From: Cladophialophora immunda | Lineage: Eukaryota > Ascomycota > Eurotiomycetes > Chaetothyriales > Herpotrichiellaceae | Length of the DNA stretch: 64,000 nt | Assembly: GCF_000835495.1 (NCBI RefSeq) | Contig: NW_015622544.1 | Coordinates: 3,996,855 to 4,060,854, forward strand | Direction of reading: 5' to 3' | Shown: one piece after another, positions 46,525-56,951 of the stretch | Layout of the letters: every line of letters begins with the position of its first letter | Position numbering within the stretch: the stretch's first letter is position 1 | The notes under the pieces: generated by a model | Database searches by the model: none | What the model saw: only the letters and a program-made list of their open reading frames with translations | Told to the model about the DNA's origin: nothing | Made by a program: the position numbers and the translations under genes

Positions 46525-47274
46525 TTACACCCTTTATCAGGACTCATTCAATCAGGTATATGATTGAAGGAGTACAGGACGCATCAACCTTGGCATACGA
46601 AGTACCTCAAAACCCGGCGCAGCTCCTTGAGATGAACGAGGGTGCTCATACTTTACCCATCCGGCTCCGGAACGATATCGACGTCGGTATGACGGAGTTC
46701 GGTTCACTCCACGAGAAAGAAAGATCAGAATGGCGTCCATGTTGAGTGTAAACATCGTTCAACTGCGCTATCGCCTTTGCGGAGACACTTAAGTATTGGG
46801 GCCCATATTTCTCGAGGAATCCTGAAAGGACTAAGCCAAATACGCTCAAGTGTGGCTTTTGCTAATGGCCAATCGAGATTAGCCTGTTATCACCGTCTAT
46901 GCTGGCCTACATGACAATATGAATAGCGATTGCCTAAAAACTAGAAGCTCACAGCGGACTGAGTTATCCCACTGAATAATTAGAGGAGGGAGTATGTCTA
47001 AACATTGGGACGCCCATGAAAAGTCCCACTAAGATTCAGGGAAGGGCATTGTCGACAGGAACTTGGAAGATGATTGAAGCGTCAACTGGTTGAAGGGGGT
47101 ATCACTAGGCCACGAATCACTCCCTCCCTGGCCACTTCCCAACAGGCCGAATTAAGAGTCGCAGCAAAGCTCAGCTTCGGTTCATCGCTCGTGCAAGGAT
47201 GCTCTGTCAGACTCGGTGTAGCGCTCCTCCGGGACTTCGTATTCCTCATGCAACTACATCCTTTCAACCCTGCA
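46525..47274. other. Intergenic, nothing recognised
   Basis: About 750 bases between the LRA1-like gene and a minus-strand hypothetical. Small ORFs near 46552-46849 and the longer plus ORF at 47074-47517 (antisense to the next gene's last exon) are not supported. Confidence 0.4.
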
Positions 47275-48440
47275 TCACATGTCTTCGACTTCAGCCGTCC
47301 TGGCCTCCAACTGCTCTGCACTCTCACAATAAGCACAAAGCTCTTTGGCCGAGATCTGGACAGTGTGGTCGACGAAACCCTCGAAACGATCGACAACGGC
47401 TTGAGGCGCGAATTCGCTGAGCGAGAAACTCAACTCGGCGTCCAGATTGGGCACACCTTTCTCATTCCGAAACATCTAGACGTCAAGTTAGCACAGAAAA
47501 TCACCGAAATAAGGTAGGCTAGCTTAGTTCACGCTCACCTCACGGGCAGTGCATTCTGCATGGACCGATTGTTTTCCATCTTGAGTAGTCCATTGCGGTT
47601 TCCAGACAGAGAAAGTGGCCTTCCTGCTCTTCGCACCCTTCTTGCCCCCAAATTCCATCTCAATCCCAATCACAACGTGAATTTTTCCGCTGGAACCACA
47701 AATGTAGTCGTTTGCAAGTTGTTCCAAGGCTTCCGCTTTCTGAGAAGATGCAATTTCGATGATTACGCCCGGATAGGCAGCGGCAGGATGTCTAAAGGAG
47801 ATGTCTGGATCATGTCGACTGTAGTGAGTGCCAACAGCCAGCTCGACGGTGGCAGAACCGCAGTCGCAGATTTTGTGGGCAAATCTTCCAGAAGCTTCAT
47901 CTGGGCAGCGACCAGGCAGTGTGCGCAGGCAGGAGACTAATTTGTATCGCACCTCCGCTCGGATTACCTCGTGAGGGTTGGAATGCAAGCGGAGGACAAA
48001 CAGCTGACTCGATCCAAAGTAGTCGCATCTGCAGTCGATCAGCAACCGTGCGCCCAAACAAAGGGTAACTTTAGTAGCATGTGTACTGCCTACCTCACTT
48101 TGTCTTCCCAATAACCATCGCCTTGGAAATATAGGTCAAGTGCTCTGAGGTCAGTAGGCGCCAAGGGGAATACCATCCAGGGTTGAAAGGTCCTGGGACC
48201 GAGACCGGACTTTCGGGCCTTGACTTCTCGAATGATGAGTTCCAGCGCTGTGTATGCTGGATCGAGGCCTTGTGGCACAGTCGACGAGAAGCCGTGGGGC
48301 GCAGTGATATGTCGCTGTTGAGGGGTCACAGTGGGGTTGCACAGATGGGCGCTGGATTGAGTCTCATGAGTCGCAGGAGTCTCAGGGAGCTCTGGGTGTT
48401 CGGACTCCATTTTGGACAAACCGCGTGTCTTCAATTCCAT
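47275..48440 (-). CDS. Fungal hypothetical protein, PD-(D/E)XK-like core
   Basis: About 345 residues in three exons (48440-48094, 48028-47539, 47475-47275); GTAGGC and GTGAGC donors, GCTGAT/GCTAAC branches. Central segment: HDPDISFRH, then YPGVIIEIASSQ and about 30 residues later GKIHVVIGIEMEFGGKKG. The order Asp - hydrophobic strand with E-x-A-x-S-Q - following strand is that of Uma2-like or PD-(D/E)XK nuclease folds, whose motif is PD...(D/E)xK. Here the lysine position is Ser/Gln, so nuclease activity is doubtful. The C-terminal exon FRNEKGVPNLDAELSFSLSEFAP matches a pattern I recall from large families of fungal orphans. Function unknown. Divergent from the Zn2Cys6 gene at 48740; probably an insertion into the sugar cluster rather than a member. 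Confidence 0.65.
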
Positions 48441-48739
48441 GTCGTGGTTATGTCCTTGATCAAAGGACTACACAACTATTTTATATTGTCACTACGGTCG
48501 ACCATTGTGCTTCTTTGGACGCGCAAACACTGCTACGGTCGAACAAACCTGCCGTAAAGGCCATTCTCCGCTCGTCCTTGGCGAGTCTGAAAGCTTGAGT
48601 GACTGCACGTCGCATCACGTCGCATTCACTGTCGATGGAGAGCCTGCATGCCAAGAAAAAGGGATTCATGCACCTGGAGATGTGTCATGCTACATGAGTT
48701 CGACAGCCACGAGATGGGCTCGTGATCAAGGGCACGACG
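48441..48739. promoter_or_regulatory. Divergent promoter, hypothetical gene and Zn2Cys6 regulator
   Basis: A 299-base region with a 10-base direct repeat CTACGGTCGA at 48492-48501 and 48533-48542, each containing a CGG triplet, upstream of the regulator start. Confidence 0.35.
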
Positions 48740-50824
48740 ATGCCTGACAAAACCCGCCGTCCACGGAAAAGCCGCAGTAAGGGGATCAGAACCAAGACTG
48801 GGTGGTAAGTCTGTTCTTCAGTAAGAGACCCTGACCTAATTGCATCGTGCCTGACAGTCTCACTTGTCGCAAACGGCATCTCAAATGCGACGAGATCCGT
48901 CCTCGCTGCGGACTCTGCTCGAGGAGCGGCAAGAGTTGCACCTATCCGGAAGCCCAACCTCGTATGTCGGATATTGAAGGCGACATCCCTGATCTGTCGA
49001 CACAATCTGCTTCAAGTGAACAGGCAGTTACCTCCAACCAGGCTACTGAAAGCAACCAGACTGGCCAGAGTCAGCAATTCTGGCAGACGACGCCGAATGG
49101 CGAACAACCAGTTGATCCAATGGAGAGGACCTTCCCACAGCATGAGAACTTTCGGCCGTCCGGCTTAGACTGTGGTGGCGTTCAGACTCAATCTCCGCTG
49201 CAGACGCAGTATCAGAATACCCGGTCAATGGGCGAAGAAATTGATGCTTCCACTAGCGGGGGCCCTCAACTCCCACCTTTTCAGGCGCCGGATCTATTTA
49301 GCAACAGCCCGGACGCCGGGACGGAAATCTCGTATGGCTCGCTGGTCGACGTGGCGACGGCACGGTGGTTTGGGATGCTGGCAACTGATGCAGACTTTGG
49401 GACCATCAGCACCGAAGGATACAACGTCCCTCAGGCCCAGATTCCTGCATCAGGCCAACAGGCGGATACCGCAAACTTCTGGAACACCTCGACCGGAAGA
49501 CCGCCCTGGGCGCTCGCTACTGGTCACACCACTTGGGAAGTGCGACAGGGCTCTAATCAAGAAGCCTCGCGACAGAGCGTCCCGGACTATTCCTTGTGGA
49601 AGTCGCCGAATGCCCTCACGCTACAGGACAACGAGCAACACTTGTTCGAGGTATTTGTCGCCCGTATCAGCCACTGGATCGACCTTTTTGATCCACTGCA
49701 GCACTTCTGTACCCTCGTCCCTCGCCTGGCCATGTTCAATATCGGCCTTCTCGGGGCGATTCTGGCCCTCTCGATCCGATATCTCTCTCTCAATTCGTCT
49801 GTCGCCGCAGAGAACCTCTACGAACGTCACGACGCGCTCCGGTACTATCATGAGAGCTTACACTACGTCCAGAATGCCATGCAGTACAGCTCGTACCTCA
49901 CAAGCCTCGAACTTCTCGCCACGGCGCTGATCATTTCGGCCTACGAAATGTTGGACGGCTCCCGCCGGGATTGGGAGAGACACCTTCAAGGCGTCTTCGG
50001 CATCCAGCGGTCCCAGGTCATCCACGGAGACACGGGCGGTTTGAGGGCCGCCGTGTGGTGGGCGTGGCTGCAGCAAGACGTGTGGGCCGCATTTCGAGAC
50101 AAACGCAAAACCTTCACCTTCTGGAGGCCGGTCAAAACCTTCGGCGAATTGAACCCTTGGGAACTGGCCGCTCGGGCGGTCTTTGTGATGGCGAAGGTGG
50201 TCAACTACTGCGCAGAGATCGAAAATTCGGGCGAGGAAAACAATATTCAATCGAGAATTGATGCCGCCGATCGCCTGCACTCGATGCTGGACGATTGGGA
50301 GCGACACCTCACCATTGAGTTCATGCCGTTGCCGAGACAGACTAATTCGGGAGATGTCTTCAAACCTCGATGGATTCAGCCTCCTATGTTTGGTATGCCA
50401 CAGACATGCCACAGATTTGTACGGTTCACTGACCGAACCCCCCAGGCGTCGCGATGCAGATGTATAATGCTGCCCGAATCTTGCTCGTCCTACACAGACC
50501 GTCGGGTGGCGGACTCAATGGCTTTATGCGACGACAGAAGCAACTGGACAAGTACGCCGAAGCTATCTGCGGAATTGCCGTCACCTTGACGGACTATGGA
50601 TCCAGCGTCGCCTCTTCACAATGTCTCTTTATAGGTAGGTAGTCCAGTGTCCTTAAACCGATGTTTTCTCACCACTTCATTCAGCTGGAATGTGCACATC
50701 GGACGAACGCAAACGCCACGAAATTCTGAGACTCATCGGACTTTGCAGGCAGAGGAGTGGTTGGCCAGTGAAGCCCATGGACGACGAACTGAAGGCTATT
50801 TGGGACACTTCTGATGCCGGTTAA
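48740..50824 (+). CDS. Zn2Cys6 transcription factor, candidate cluster regulator
   Basis: Nuclear regulator of roughly 630 residues. Exon 1 (48740-48804) encodes the basic MPDKTRRPRKSRSKGIRTKTG; the intron falls inside the zinc cluster and the join gives [32 protein letters not shown] across the splice, six cysteines in order. A Gln/Ser-rich linker follows, then the fungal_trans_2-type region (HLFEVFVARISHWIDLFDP, LSIRYLSLNS, YEMLDGSRRDWERHLQGV, WWAWLQQDVWAAFRDKR). Two 3' introns (near 50393-50449 and 50634-50684) restore GVAMQMYNAARILLVLHRP and CLFIAGMCTSDERKRHEIL, ending SDAG. Its position between the LRA1-like gene and the aldolase/lactonase pair, convergent with the aldolase, makes it a good candidate for local control of the sugar cluster (inference). 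Confidence 0.88.
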
Positions 50825-50862
50825 CACTCCAGTCTCGTGATCACTCAGCGCACGGGCACTCC

Positions 50863-51789
50863 TCAAGCTCTGCCTGCCGAGCCGCAGATCTCCATCCACT
50901 TCGTCGTGAGCGCTACGACCTTTTGCACGCCTTGCTCCATCAGGGTCGTCTGTGGGATCCTCCCGGCATTTGCGGCCAGGTGTGCAGAATAATCCTCAAG
51001 TACGAGTTTGTTGACATTGATCTTGGTAGCTCCCGCCACGATGCATCGTTTCATCAATTCTGGTGCGAACCCATTCGTACCGTGGAGAGCAATGTTGACT
51101 TTTCCCGTCAGGTGTGCTCGCAGCTCCTCCAATCTGGGACCAGTCAGTGACGCATCCCCTCGGTGTCAGCGATCATACCTGTCGAAGTCAAGATTAGGTC
51201 CCTGAGGGCCGTATTCGCCGTGAATATTACCGATTGCCGGCGCCAGAGCATCGACGCCGGTCGCCACAAACTCATTGGCTTCTTCGATTGTGGTCTTCAT
51301 TCCTTCTAACCCGGCTGTGTCCATGACACCGTCTTCACTTCCTTCGATTCTACCCGGTTCTGCTTCGGTCGCGATGCCACGCTCCTGACAATACTTGACC
51401 AGCTCTTCCGTCTTCGCCAAATTTTCAGCCTTCTCGTGATGAGACATGTCGACCATGATGCTGTCAAACGGCAATGTGTCGGCGGCCCGCCTGATGAGCG
51501 CTTCATCCTGCGCGTGGTCGAGGTGTATGGAGATTGGCACGGTTCCGCGCTTGGCCGCATCGGCCGCGGCGCGGATGAGGACACCATCGGAGAATGTGAT
51601 CGCCCAGGGGAAGAATTGGATGATGAGTGGTGAACGGGCTTTTTCGGCCGCTTGAACCAATCCAAGTATATGCTCGAGGTTGTAGGCTATCGCCGCCACC
51701 ACGCCGTATTGGCCTTGCTCGGCCTCGCGCAGAATTTGAAGATGTCGATTGCTTTGTCGCCATGTGGCCTGCGCTGTGTGCCGAGCCAT
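50863..51789 (-). CDS. Class II fructose-bisphosphate aldolase-fold protein
   Basis: Class II (zinc) aldolase-family protein of about 293 residues in two exons (51789-51179, 51133-50863). Seen: VPISIHLDHAQDEALI with the zinc His and catalytic Asp region, FDSIMVDMSHHEKAEN, GIATEAEPGRIEG, VDALAPAIGNIHGEYG with a zinc His, and VNIALHGTNG. In bisphosphate aldolases the last is HG(G/A)SG and the following loop IN(V/I)xT(D/E), both binding substrate phosphate; here they read HGTNG and INVNKLV. The fold and metal site thus look intact while the phosphate site is altered, so an unphosphorylated or differently charged sugar acid may be the substrate (inference). Start taken at MARHTAQATWRQSNRHLQ, although the frame is open upstream. 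Faces the lactonase gene across a short shared promoter. Confidence 0.85.
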
Positions 51790-52083
51790 CGTCGTTGGGA
51801 TTGTATCTCGCCCTTCATCTATGGAGTCGGGAGGTGCATATAATCTCTGTATAAGGGAGTAACGCCCGCGGAAGGCGGGCGACAGTTCGGTAACAGGGTG
51901 ATCGGGACAAATCCCGAGGGGTCCGTCTACGGCTATTGAACCAAAAGCCATCGCCATTAGCCGATAGTCTCGAGACGGTCATTGAGGCGGTTTTCCACAG
52001 GCTCAGATCTCCTCATCCCCGCAATCGGAGCACGCAGCATAACAAATTCTCGACCTTGCCGGGACATCTCTATCGGCGAGAAC
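51790..52083. promoter_or_regulatory. Bidirectional promoter, aldolase/lactonase pair, with two inverted repeats
   Basis: The 294 bases between divergent start codons contain two perfect inverted repeats. One is CGCCCGC-GGAAG-GCGGGCG at 51863-51881. The other is TCGGGA-CAAA-TCCCGA at 51902-51917, which includes CGG-N8-CCG (51903-51916), a form used by Zn2Cys6 dimers. They lie 20 bases apart, close to the centre. Confidence 0.6.
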
Positions 52084-53122
52084 ATGGAGCACTTTCAGGT
52101 ACACGATCCAGCCTTCCACACGCTCACAGGGGACGCCCCCAAACTCGAGCTCCTGCTCGAGAAGGATTACCCTTTCGCTCATGAAGCCGGCGTGTTTATT
52201 CCCGAGAAAAACGAGCTGTTCATCACAAGCGGCCAGTTAGTCGACGCAGCAGGTCGTCGCAGAGTGCAGATATCCAAGATCATTTTTCGGCAGGATGGGA
52301 GCGTGCAGAGCGAGGAGATCAGTTGTCCCAGCGTCGAGATGGCCAATGGAGGTGTCAATTATAACGAGCAGAAGTGGTTGGTCTGTGCCCAAGGCTCGGG
52401 ATCCGGCCCTGGTGGCCTCTACTTTGTAGACATCGACCCTCCTTACAAGGCCGAGCCGGTCGTGGCGGATTTTTACGGACGGCCGTTCAACGCGGTCAAC
52501 GACGTCGTCGTCCACAGCGACGGAAGCATCTGGTTCACCGATCCCTGCTACGGCTTCGACGGAGGCTTCAAACCCAAACCGCGTCTTCCAAATCAGGTCT
52601 ACAGGTACGATCCGACAACACGCGGCATTCGAGCCATGGCGGATGGGTTCGGCAGACCGAACGGGATCTGTTTCTCACCGGACGAGAAGACCGTTTACGT
52701 GACCGACACCGACTGGATTCGAGGGTTGGGCAACCTGGATGACACCAGAGCAGCTACAATGTGAGTATTATTTTTGGCGGCGGTATAAGGCTCGGGAGGC
52801 TCATCAATTTCATAGATACGCGTTCGACGTCCAGCACTACGCCGGCCAACCGTTCCTGACGAACCGACGGCTGTTTGCGTTCTGCGACACGGGCATTCCT
52901 GACGGCATCAAGTGCGACATGGACGGCAACGTGTACAGCGGATGCGGTGACGGCGTCCACGTCTGGTCGGCGGGGGGAGTTTTGCTGGGGAAAATCCGCG
53001 TGCGGGGCGGCGTGGCCAACTTCTGCTTCGGTCGGTCGGGGGAGATGTTTCTGCTGAATGAAACGAGGCTGTGGCGAGCCCAGCTGGCCGGGACGGTTCG
53101 CGGGGCCCTCCTCAAGCTATAG
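52084..53122 (+). CDS. SMP-30/gluconolactonase-type lactonase
   Basis: Six-bladed beta-propeller lactonase of about 327 residues that hydrolyses aldono-lactones to aldonates. Exons 52084-52760 and 52816-53122, joined as RAATI-YAFDVQ. Family marks: FAHEAGVFIPEKNELFITSG (first metal Glu region), GRPFNAVNDVVVHSDGSIWFTDPCYGF with the metal-binding Asn and the D/N-rich SDGSIWFTD, FGRPNGICFSPDEKTVYVTDT, and GIPDGIKCDMDGNVYSGCGDGVHVW with the proton-relay Asp. This is the standard fungal type that opens gluconolactone, rhamnonolactone or xylonolactone. Its divergent pairing with an aldolase, and the LRA1-like dehydrogenase nearby, suggest consecutive steps of one oxidative sugar pathway (inference). 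Start at the ATG of MEHFQVHDPAF. Confidence 0.92.
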
Positions 53123-53577
53123 AAGCCTTCTAACGCAAAACTTTACCCGAGGTGTTTGGATAGCCGGCATTCCGTAGAGAAGAAGGTGGGTCGGCATAAT
53201 TACCACGAGACGAGCATCATCAGCCTCGAGCCGAACACTTTTTAAGTGGCTCGCTGAATATCCACAACCCCCTGGCGTTTCCGCGTCTACGAACTAAATC
53301 CCCAGACGATGCAGGAAAGATATCGGCAACTGAAAGGCGATGATGCTGGTGGTGTCTGTGCTGCACGAACGGCACGGGCGCCGATCCGAGCAAGCTACAT
53401 GAACGCGAACGTGCAGACAAGGTAAATAAAAACTCTCGCGAGCCTTGAAGGAATCCCTCTCGAACAGAACTTCCCACTTCGGTCCCTGTTCCTTCTGGCC
53501 CTCCTTTGTCTGTTTTCCAGCAAGTCTCTTGGTAGAATTAGTAAGTTGTTCGAGATTTCTTCTCCTCCATTCATGTC
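53123..53577. other. Intergenic between lactonase and SDR
   Basis: About 450 bases in tandem orientation; promoter of the SDR gene presumably here, with CT-rich sequence at 53550-53575. No gene recognised. Confidence 0.4.
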
Positions 53578-54754
53578 ATGTCCTCCACGGCGCCTCAGAC
53601 TCCTCTCCAGAATGGAGACGCCCAACATACCAATGGGACCAACGGCGTCGTTCCCGCCCCGAACAACTTGACTCAGAGCCCTCAGCCAGTGCAGACGCAA
53701 GTCACGCTCGCCGGCAAAGTCATCGCCAGTACGTCTCCTCCACGCACGGCTTATCAGCGGGGGTTTTCGATCGAGGTGTGCTGACTCGATGTTCCACAGT
53801 CACGGGCGCAAACCGCGGGATCGGCCTCGGGATCGCAGAGTGCTGTCTAGTCAATGGCGCCGCGGCGGTCTACTCGATCGATGTGGCCGAGCCGGGCGAT
53901 GAGTTTCGCGAGGTGTCGAAGCGGTTCGCGGGCAGGCTCTCGGCCGTCCAGGCCGACGTCACGCAGGAGCAGAGTGTCAAGGTCGCCGTTGACCAGATCG
54001 TCGCCCAAGCTGGCGCGCTACACGGCATGATCGTCAACGCCGGACGGACGAATCACAAAGCCGCGTTGGATTTCTCGCAGGAGGAGATCGAGGCTCTGTT
54101 TGCCGTCAACGTCCGTCCCAGACCCTGTCCACATGGGCTCTTCTTTTCCTCCCTGGCTGACTGTTCTTCAGCTTTTTGGCGCTTTCTACTGCGCGCGAGT
54201 CGCCGCGCGGCAGTTCATCAAGCAGGGTACGGGCGGCGCCATTGTCTTCACCGCATCCATGGCCTCGTACCGTCCCAACAAGGTATGTGATCCCGTCCCA
54301 CCCCCCTCTCGATCGTGGGTTGTCCGTCATGCTGATCTATACTCCGCTCCTCCAGCGCGTCCCGTCCGCCCCGTACGGCGCGTCCAAGGCCGGCGTGCGG
54401 AACATGACACACACGCTGGCCATGGAATGGGCCAAGCACGGCATCAGGGTCAACAGCGTCTCGCCGGGCCTGGTCAAGACGGCCATGACGTACTGGGTGC
54501 CCCAGCAGCCCGACTGGGAGCAGCAGCTGAAATACTACGGCGGCATGCCCCGGCTGGCCGAGGTGCAGGAGCTGGGCGGGGCGTACGTGTACTTGCTCAG
54601 CGACGCCGCGAGCTATACCACGAGCATTGACATTCCAGTGAACGGGGTGATTGGGAGTACGTATTATCCCTTCTTCCCGCGGTCCATTGAAGGTTTTCAA
54701 AAGCCGCGGAGGGAACGACGAGAGGAGCTGCTAACCCCGTATACAGTCTGCTGA
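53578..54754 (+). CDS. SDR, sorbose reductase/L-xylulose reductase-like
   Basis: NADPH-dependent SDR of about 300 residues. Five exons: 53578-53728, 53800-54110, 54172-54282, 54356-54656 and 54747-54754. The long N-terminal tail (MSSTAPQTPLQNGDAQHTNG) before VTLAGKVIAITGANRGIGLGIAE is typical of fungal sorbose reductase-type enzymes. Other motifs: IVNAGRTNH, IVFTASMAS, YGASKAGVRNMTHTLA (YxxxK), INSVSPGLVKT in slightly varied form, LLSDAASYTTSIDIPVNGV. The 8-base last exon supplies the end GVIGIC; a GTACGT donor and GCTAAC branch support it, and reading through instead would add an unlike tail. Probable reaction is reversible ketose-polyol or pentulose reduction in cytosol. It closes the cluster of sugar genes; membership is inferred. 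Confidence 0.87.
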
Positions 54755-55193
54755 GTTAAATCCGCGTCCTCTGTTCTCTTCAGCGTTCCTTCGCTTTTCA
54801 TCGCTCGTAGTAACCGCGAGCCACGGCTAGGAATCAAATTTTCGGTTGCATATAAAGTCATCGAGATGTTGAGGAATCGTGATACTCGATTTGCCATTGT
54901 TGCTGAGGCAAGGGAAATGCGTCATGCGGACATGGTCGACCATCATCATTTTCGATTGCAACACACCATAAGCCCCCTCTTTGCCCTTGTTATTTCGAAG
55001 CACATAGTACTCAGTAAATCCTGGAGGGATGAATCCTAAAGTTGCAGAGCAAAATGCAATAATCCATTCCGAGGAGCACACTCGCCAATCTAATCAGCAG
55101 CAGATGTCATCATGATTGCTGCTGATCACAGTACGGGCTGTTGCAATCACCCAGTAGGCCTGCCCGATCTACGGCTTGATATTTTCGCGAGAC
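54755..55193. other. Intergenic between convergent genes
   Basis: About 440 bases between the SDR and the HeLo-like gene stops. Nothing recognised. Confidence 0.4.
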
Positions 55194-56951
55194 CTACGTC
55201 CAAACTCCAAGCTTGCTCCTGATGCCGGAAAAGCTTATCTTACGACTTTCTCCCTGCTGGGATCCTGGACCAAAATCGGGTCTTGATTTCGAGCTCGCCA
55301 CCCCCAGTTGTGCCTGCGGCTTCCTTAGGTTGTCACCTCCAGCCTCGGCAGCTGCCATCTGAGCCAACCTGATTCTCTTCAACGAAGGTTTTGTGCGACT
55401 GCCCCGAAGTCTGATCGCTTCGAGATTGTGGTCATCGAGGTGTAATGTCAGTGTCCAACCGGGCTTCACACGGCTTTCCCAGTCTTTGGTAAGCAGTATC
55501 CCATAAGAAGAGATGTTCTCGAGATAGGTGATTGTGAAATGCCCTTCTCGAATCGCCATTCCCATCGCTCGCAATATCTCAAAGCCAGGGTTAGAAGTGC
55601 GACCAGCCAAATCCAAGTCGTCGCCCATGACCTGGTTATACTCCGTTAATAAAAAGGCTTTCATAGCCTTCGAAAGAAGTCAGTAGCCATATAGCCGTGC
55701 GAGGAGTACAGCAGCACTTGCCTGCCAGGTACTAACAAGCCCATAAGGAATATCAAAATATGAGCCTAAGCTGTCGATGATACGAATCGTTTCTGTCTTT
55801 TTTGGGGTGCTTTCTGCGTTCTTCGCGGCTTCTGGCTGCGTCATTTGTCTGCTTCTAGATTCATCGGCGTGCCCCTGGGGTGCAACGATAACTGGTATCT
55901 CGTTTGATACTTTACCTTCTGGGCCCTGGAAGATTGCGCCACTCTCTGCGCTAGTTCTCGACGGTGAAGTATTACTCCCTGCAGCCTTGTCTGTCTGGTC
56001 AGGAGCCAGCGTGGCGGTAGTCGTGGCCTCGTCGGCCAACTTGATCACCTTCTTTTGTACCGCACGGATAGCGCCAAATGCCTCAAGCTGCTCTTCGTTA
56101 TCTTCACGGTCCAGCTCGGAGTTAATCACATCATCGAGCTCGAGCAGCTTGATTCCGGTAAGACATTTGGGGACTTCATCGGCGTCGTTTAAGTCGTCAG
56201 CGTCGATGACACGGACTAGGGCCGTTTCTGTGGATAGCTGGCGCCGATCCTTTCCGGAGATTGCACCGATCATCGAATGAGATTTCGATGCCGTCGCTGG
56301 ACCAGGCACGATCGCGCGTCCGTTGACAGTTCCCTCGTACATAGAAATTTGCAGCCTTGAGGACCCGACCCTAGAGCCGCCTCGGAGGAGGGTTTTCGCG
56401 TCCTCGATAGATTGGCATAAGATACTGGGAACCGACATTAAGCTAGATTTCGTCCAATACGTTGCTACTTACAACTGGACATGAGGCGGGTTATGGCCGC
56501 GAAGCGTCATGGCTTGCAGGAGAAGAGAGACGTTGCCCTTCAACGCGTTGAGAGCCGAGTGGTAGAAAAGAACTCTCTTCTTGTAGCCGAATGCCCACTG
56601 AAGTCGTACGCCCAGCTGCATCATTCGACTCGGACTATCCCGCCACTTGACGAGAAGAGGCTCTAACTCGACGAGCATCTTCTCAAATGGTGCCACAACC
56701 TGCTCCATCGCAACGTCCAGCAGTTCTTCTGTTGTTGATTGTGCACGCCTGGACACCGGTGGCGAGCTCTCGAAGAGATCTCCCAAGGTTTGGACCGTCT
56801 CCACGAAAAGGTGGAAATCGTTGGCAAAAATGCGGACGGCTTCTCCAGCGCTGCCGACCTCCTCGCCGAGATCGTGGAGACCTTTCGCCACAGTCCAGCC
56901 TACCTGAGCTAGACCCAGGACACTAGCAGCAAGCCCTACTGCTTCTGCCAT
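55194..56951 (-). CDS. HeLo-like N-domain plus C-terminal ubiquitin-like domain protein
   Basis: Roughly 560 residues. The N-terminus MAEAVGLAASVLGLAQVGWTVAKGLHDLGEEV and the helical segment to about residue 160 fit the fungal N-terminal/HeLo-like domain found at the front of STAND proteins. A variable Ser/Glu-rich middle follows. The C-terminal part, TIRIIDSLGSYFDIPYGLVSTWQ, then EGHFTITYLENISSYGILL and WESRVKPGWTLTLHLDD, matches the fungal ubiquitin-like (ULD-type) domain. Exon 1 joins exon 2 as HVQF-LMSVPSILCQSIEDA. The exon 2-3 join needs a GC-AG intron (55721-55668): STWQ-AMKAFLLTEYNQV. There is no NACHT/NB-ARC between the domains. Role unknown; possibly a signalling partner of NLR or cell-death proteins (inference). 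Confidence 0.65.
55668..55721 (-). other. GC-AG intron in HeLo-like/ubiquitin-like gene
   Basis: 54 bases on the minus strand: donor GCAAGT after TGGCAG, CTACTGAC branch region, acceptor CGAAG. Without it the frame stops 14 codons later, inside the intron, and loses the C-terminal half of the ubiquitin-like domain. Confidence 0.65.

Noticed and set aside
51790..51957. N-terminal extension of the class II aldolase to an ATG at 51957
   Set aside because: Would cover the palindromic promoter region and adds sequence not seen in the family; the start at 51789 gives the expected N-terminus.
54657..54746. Read-through C-terminal tail of the SDR at 53578
   Set aside because: A good GTACGT donor, GCTAAC branch and CAG acceptor remove it and give the normal short SDR end.
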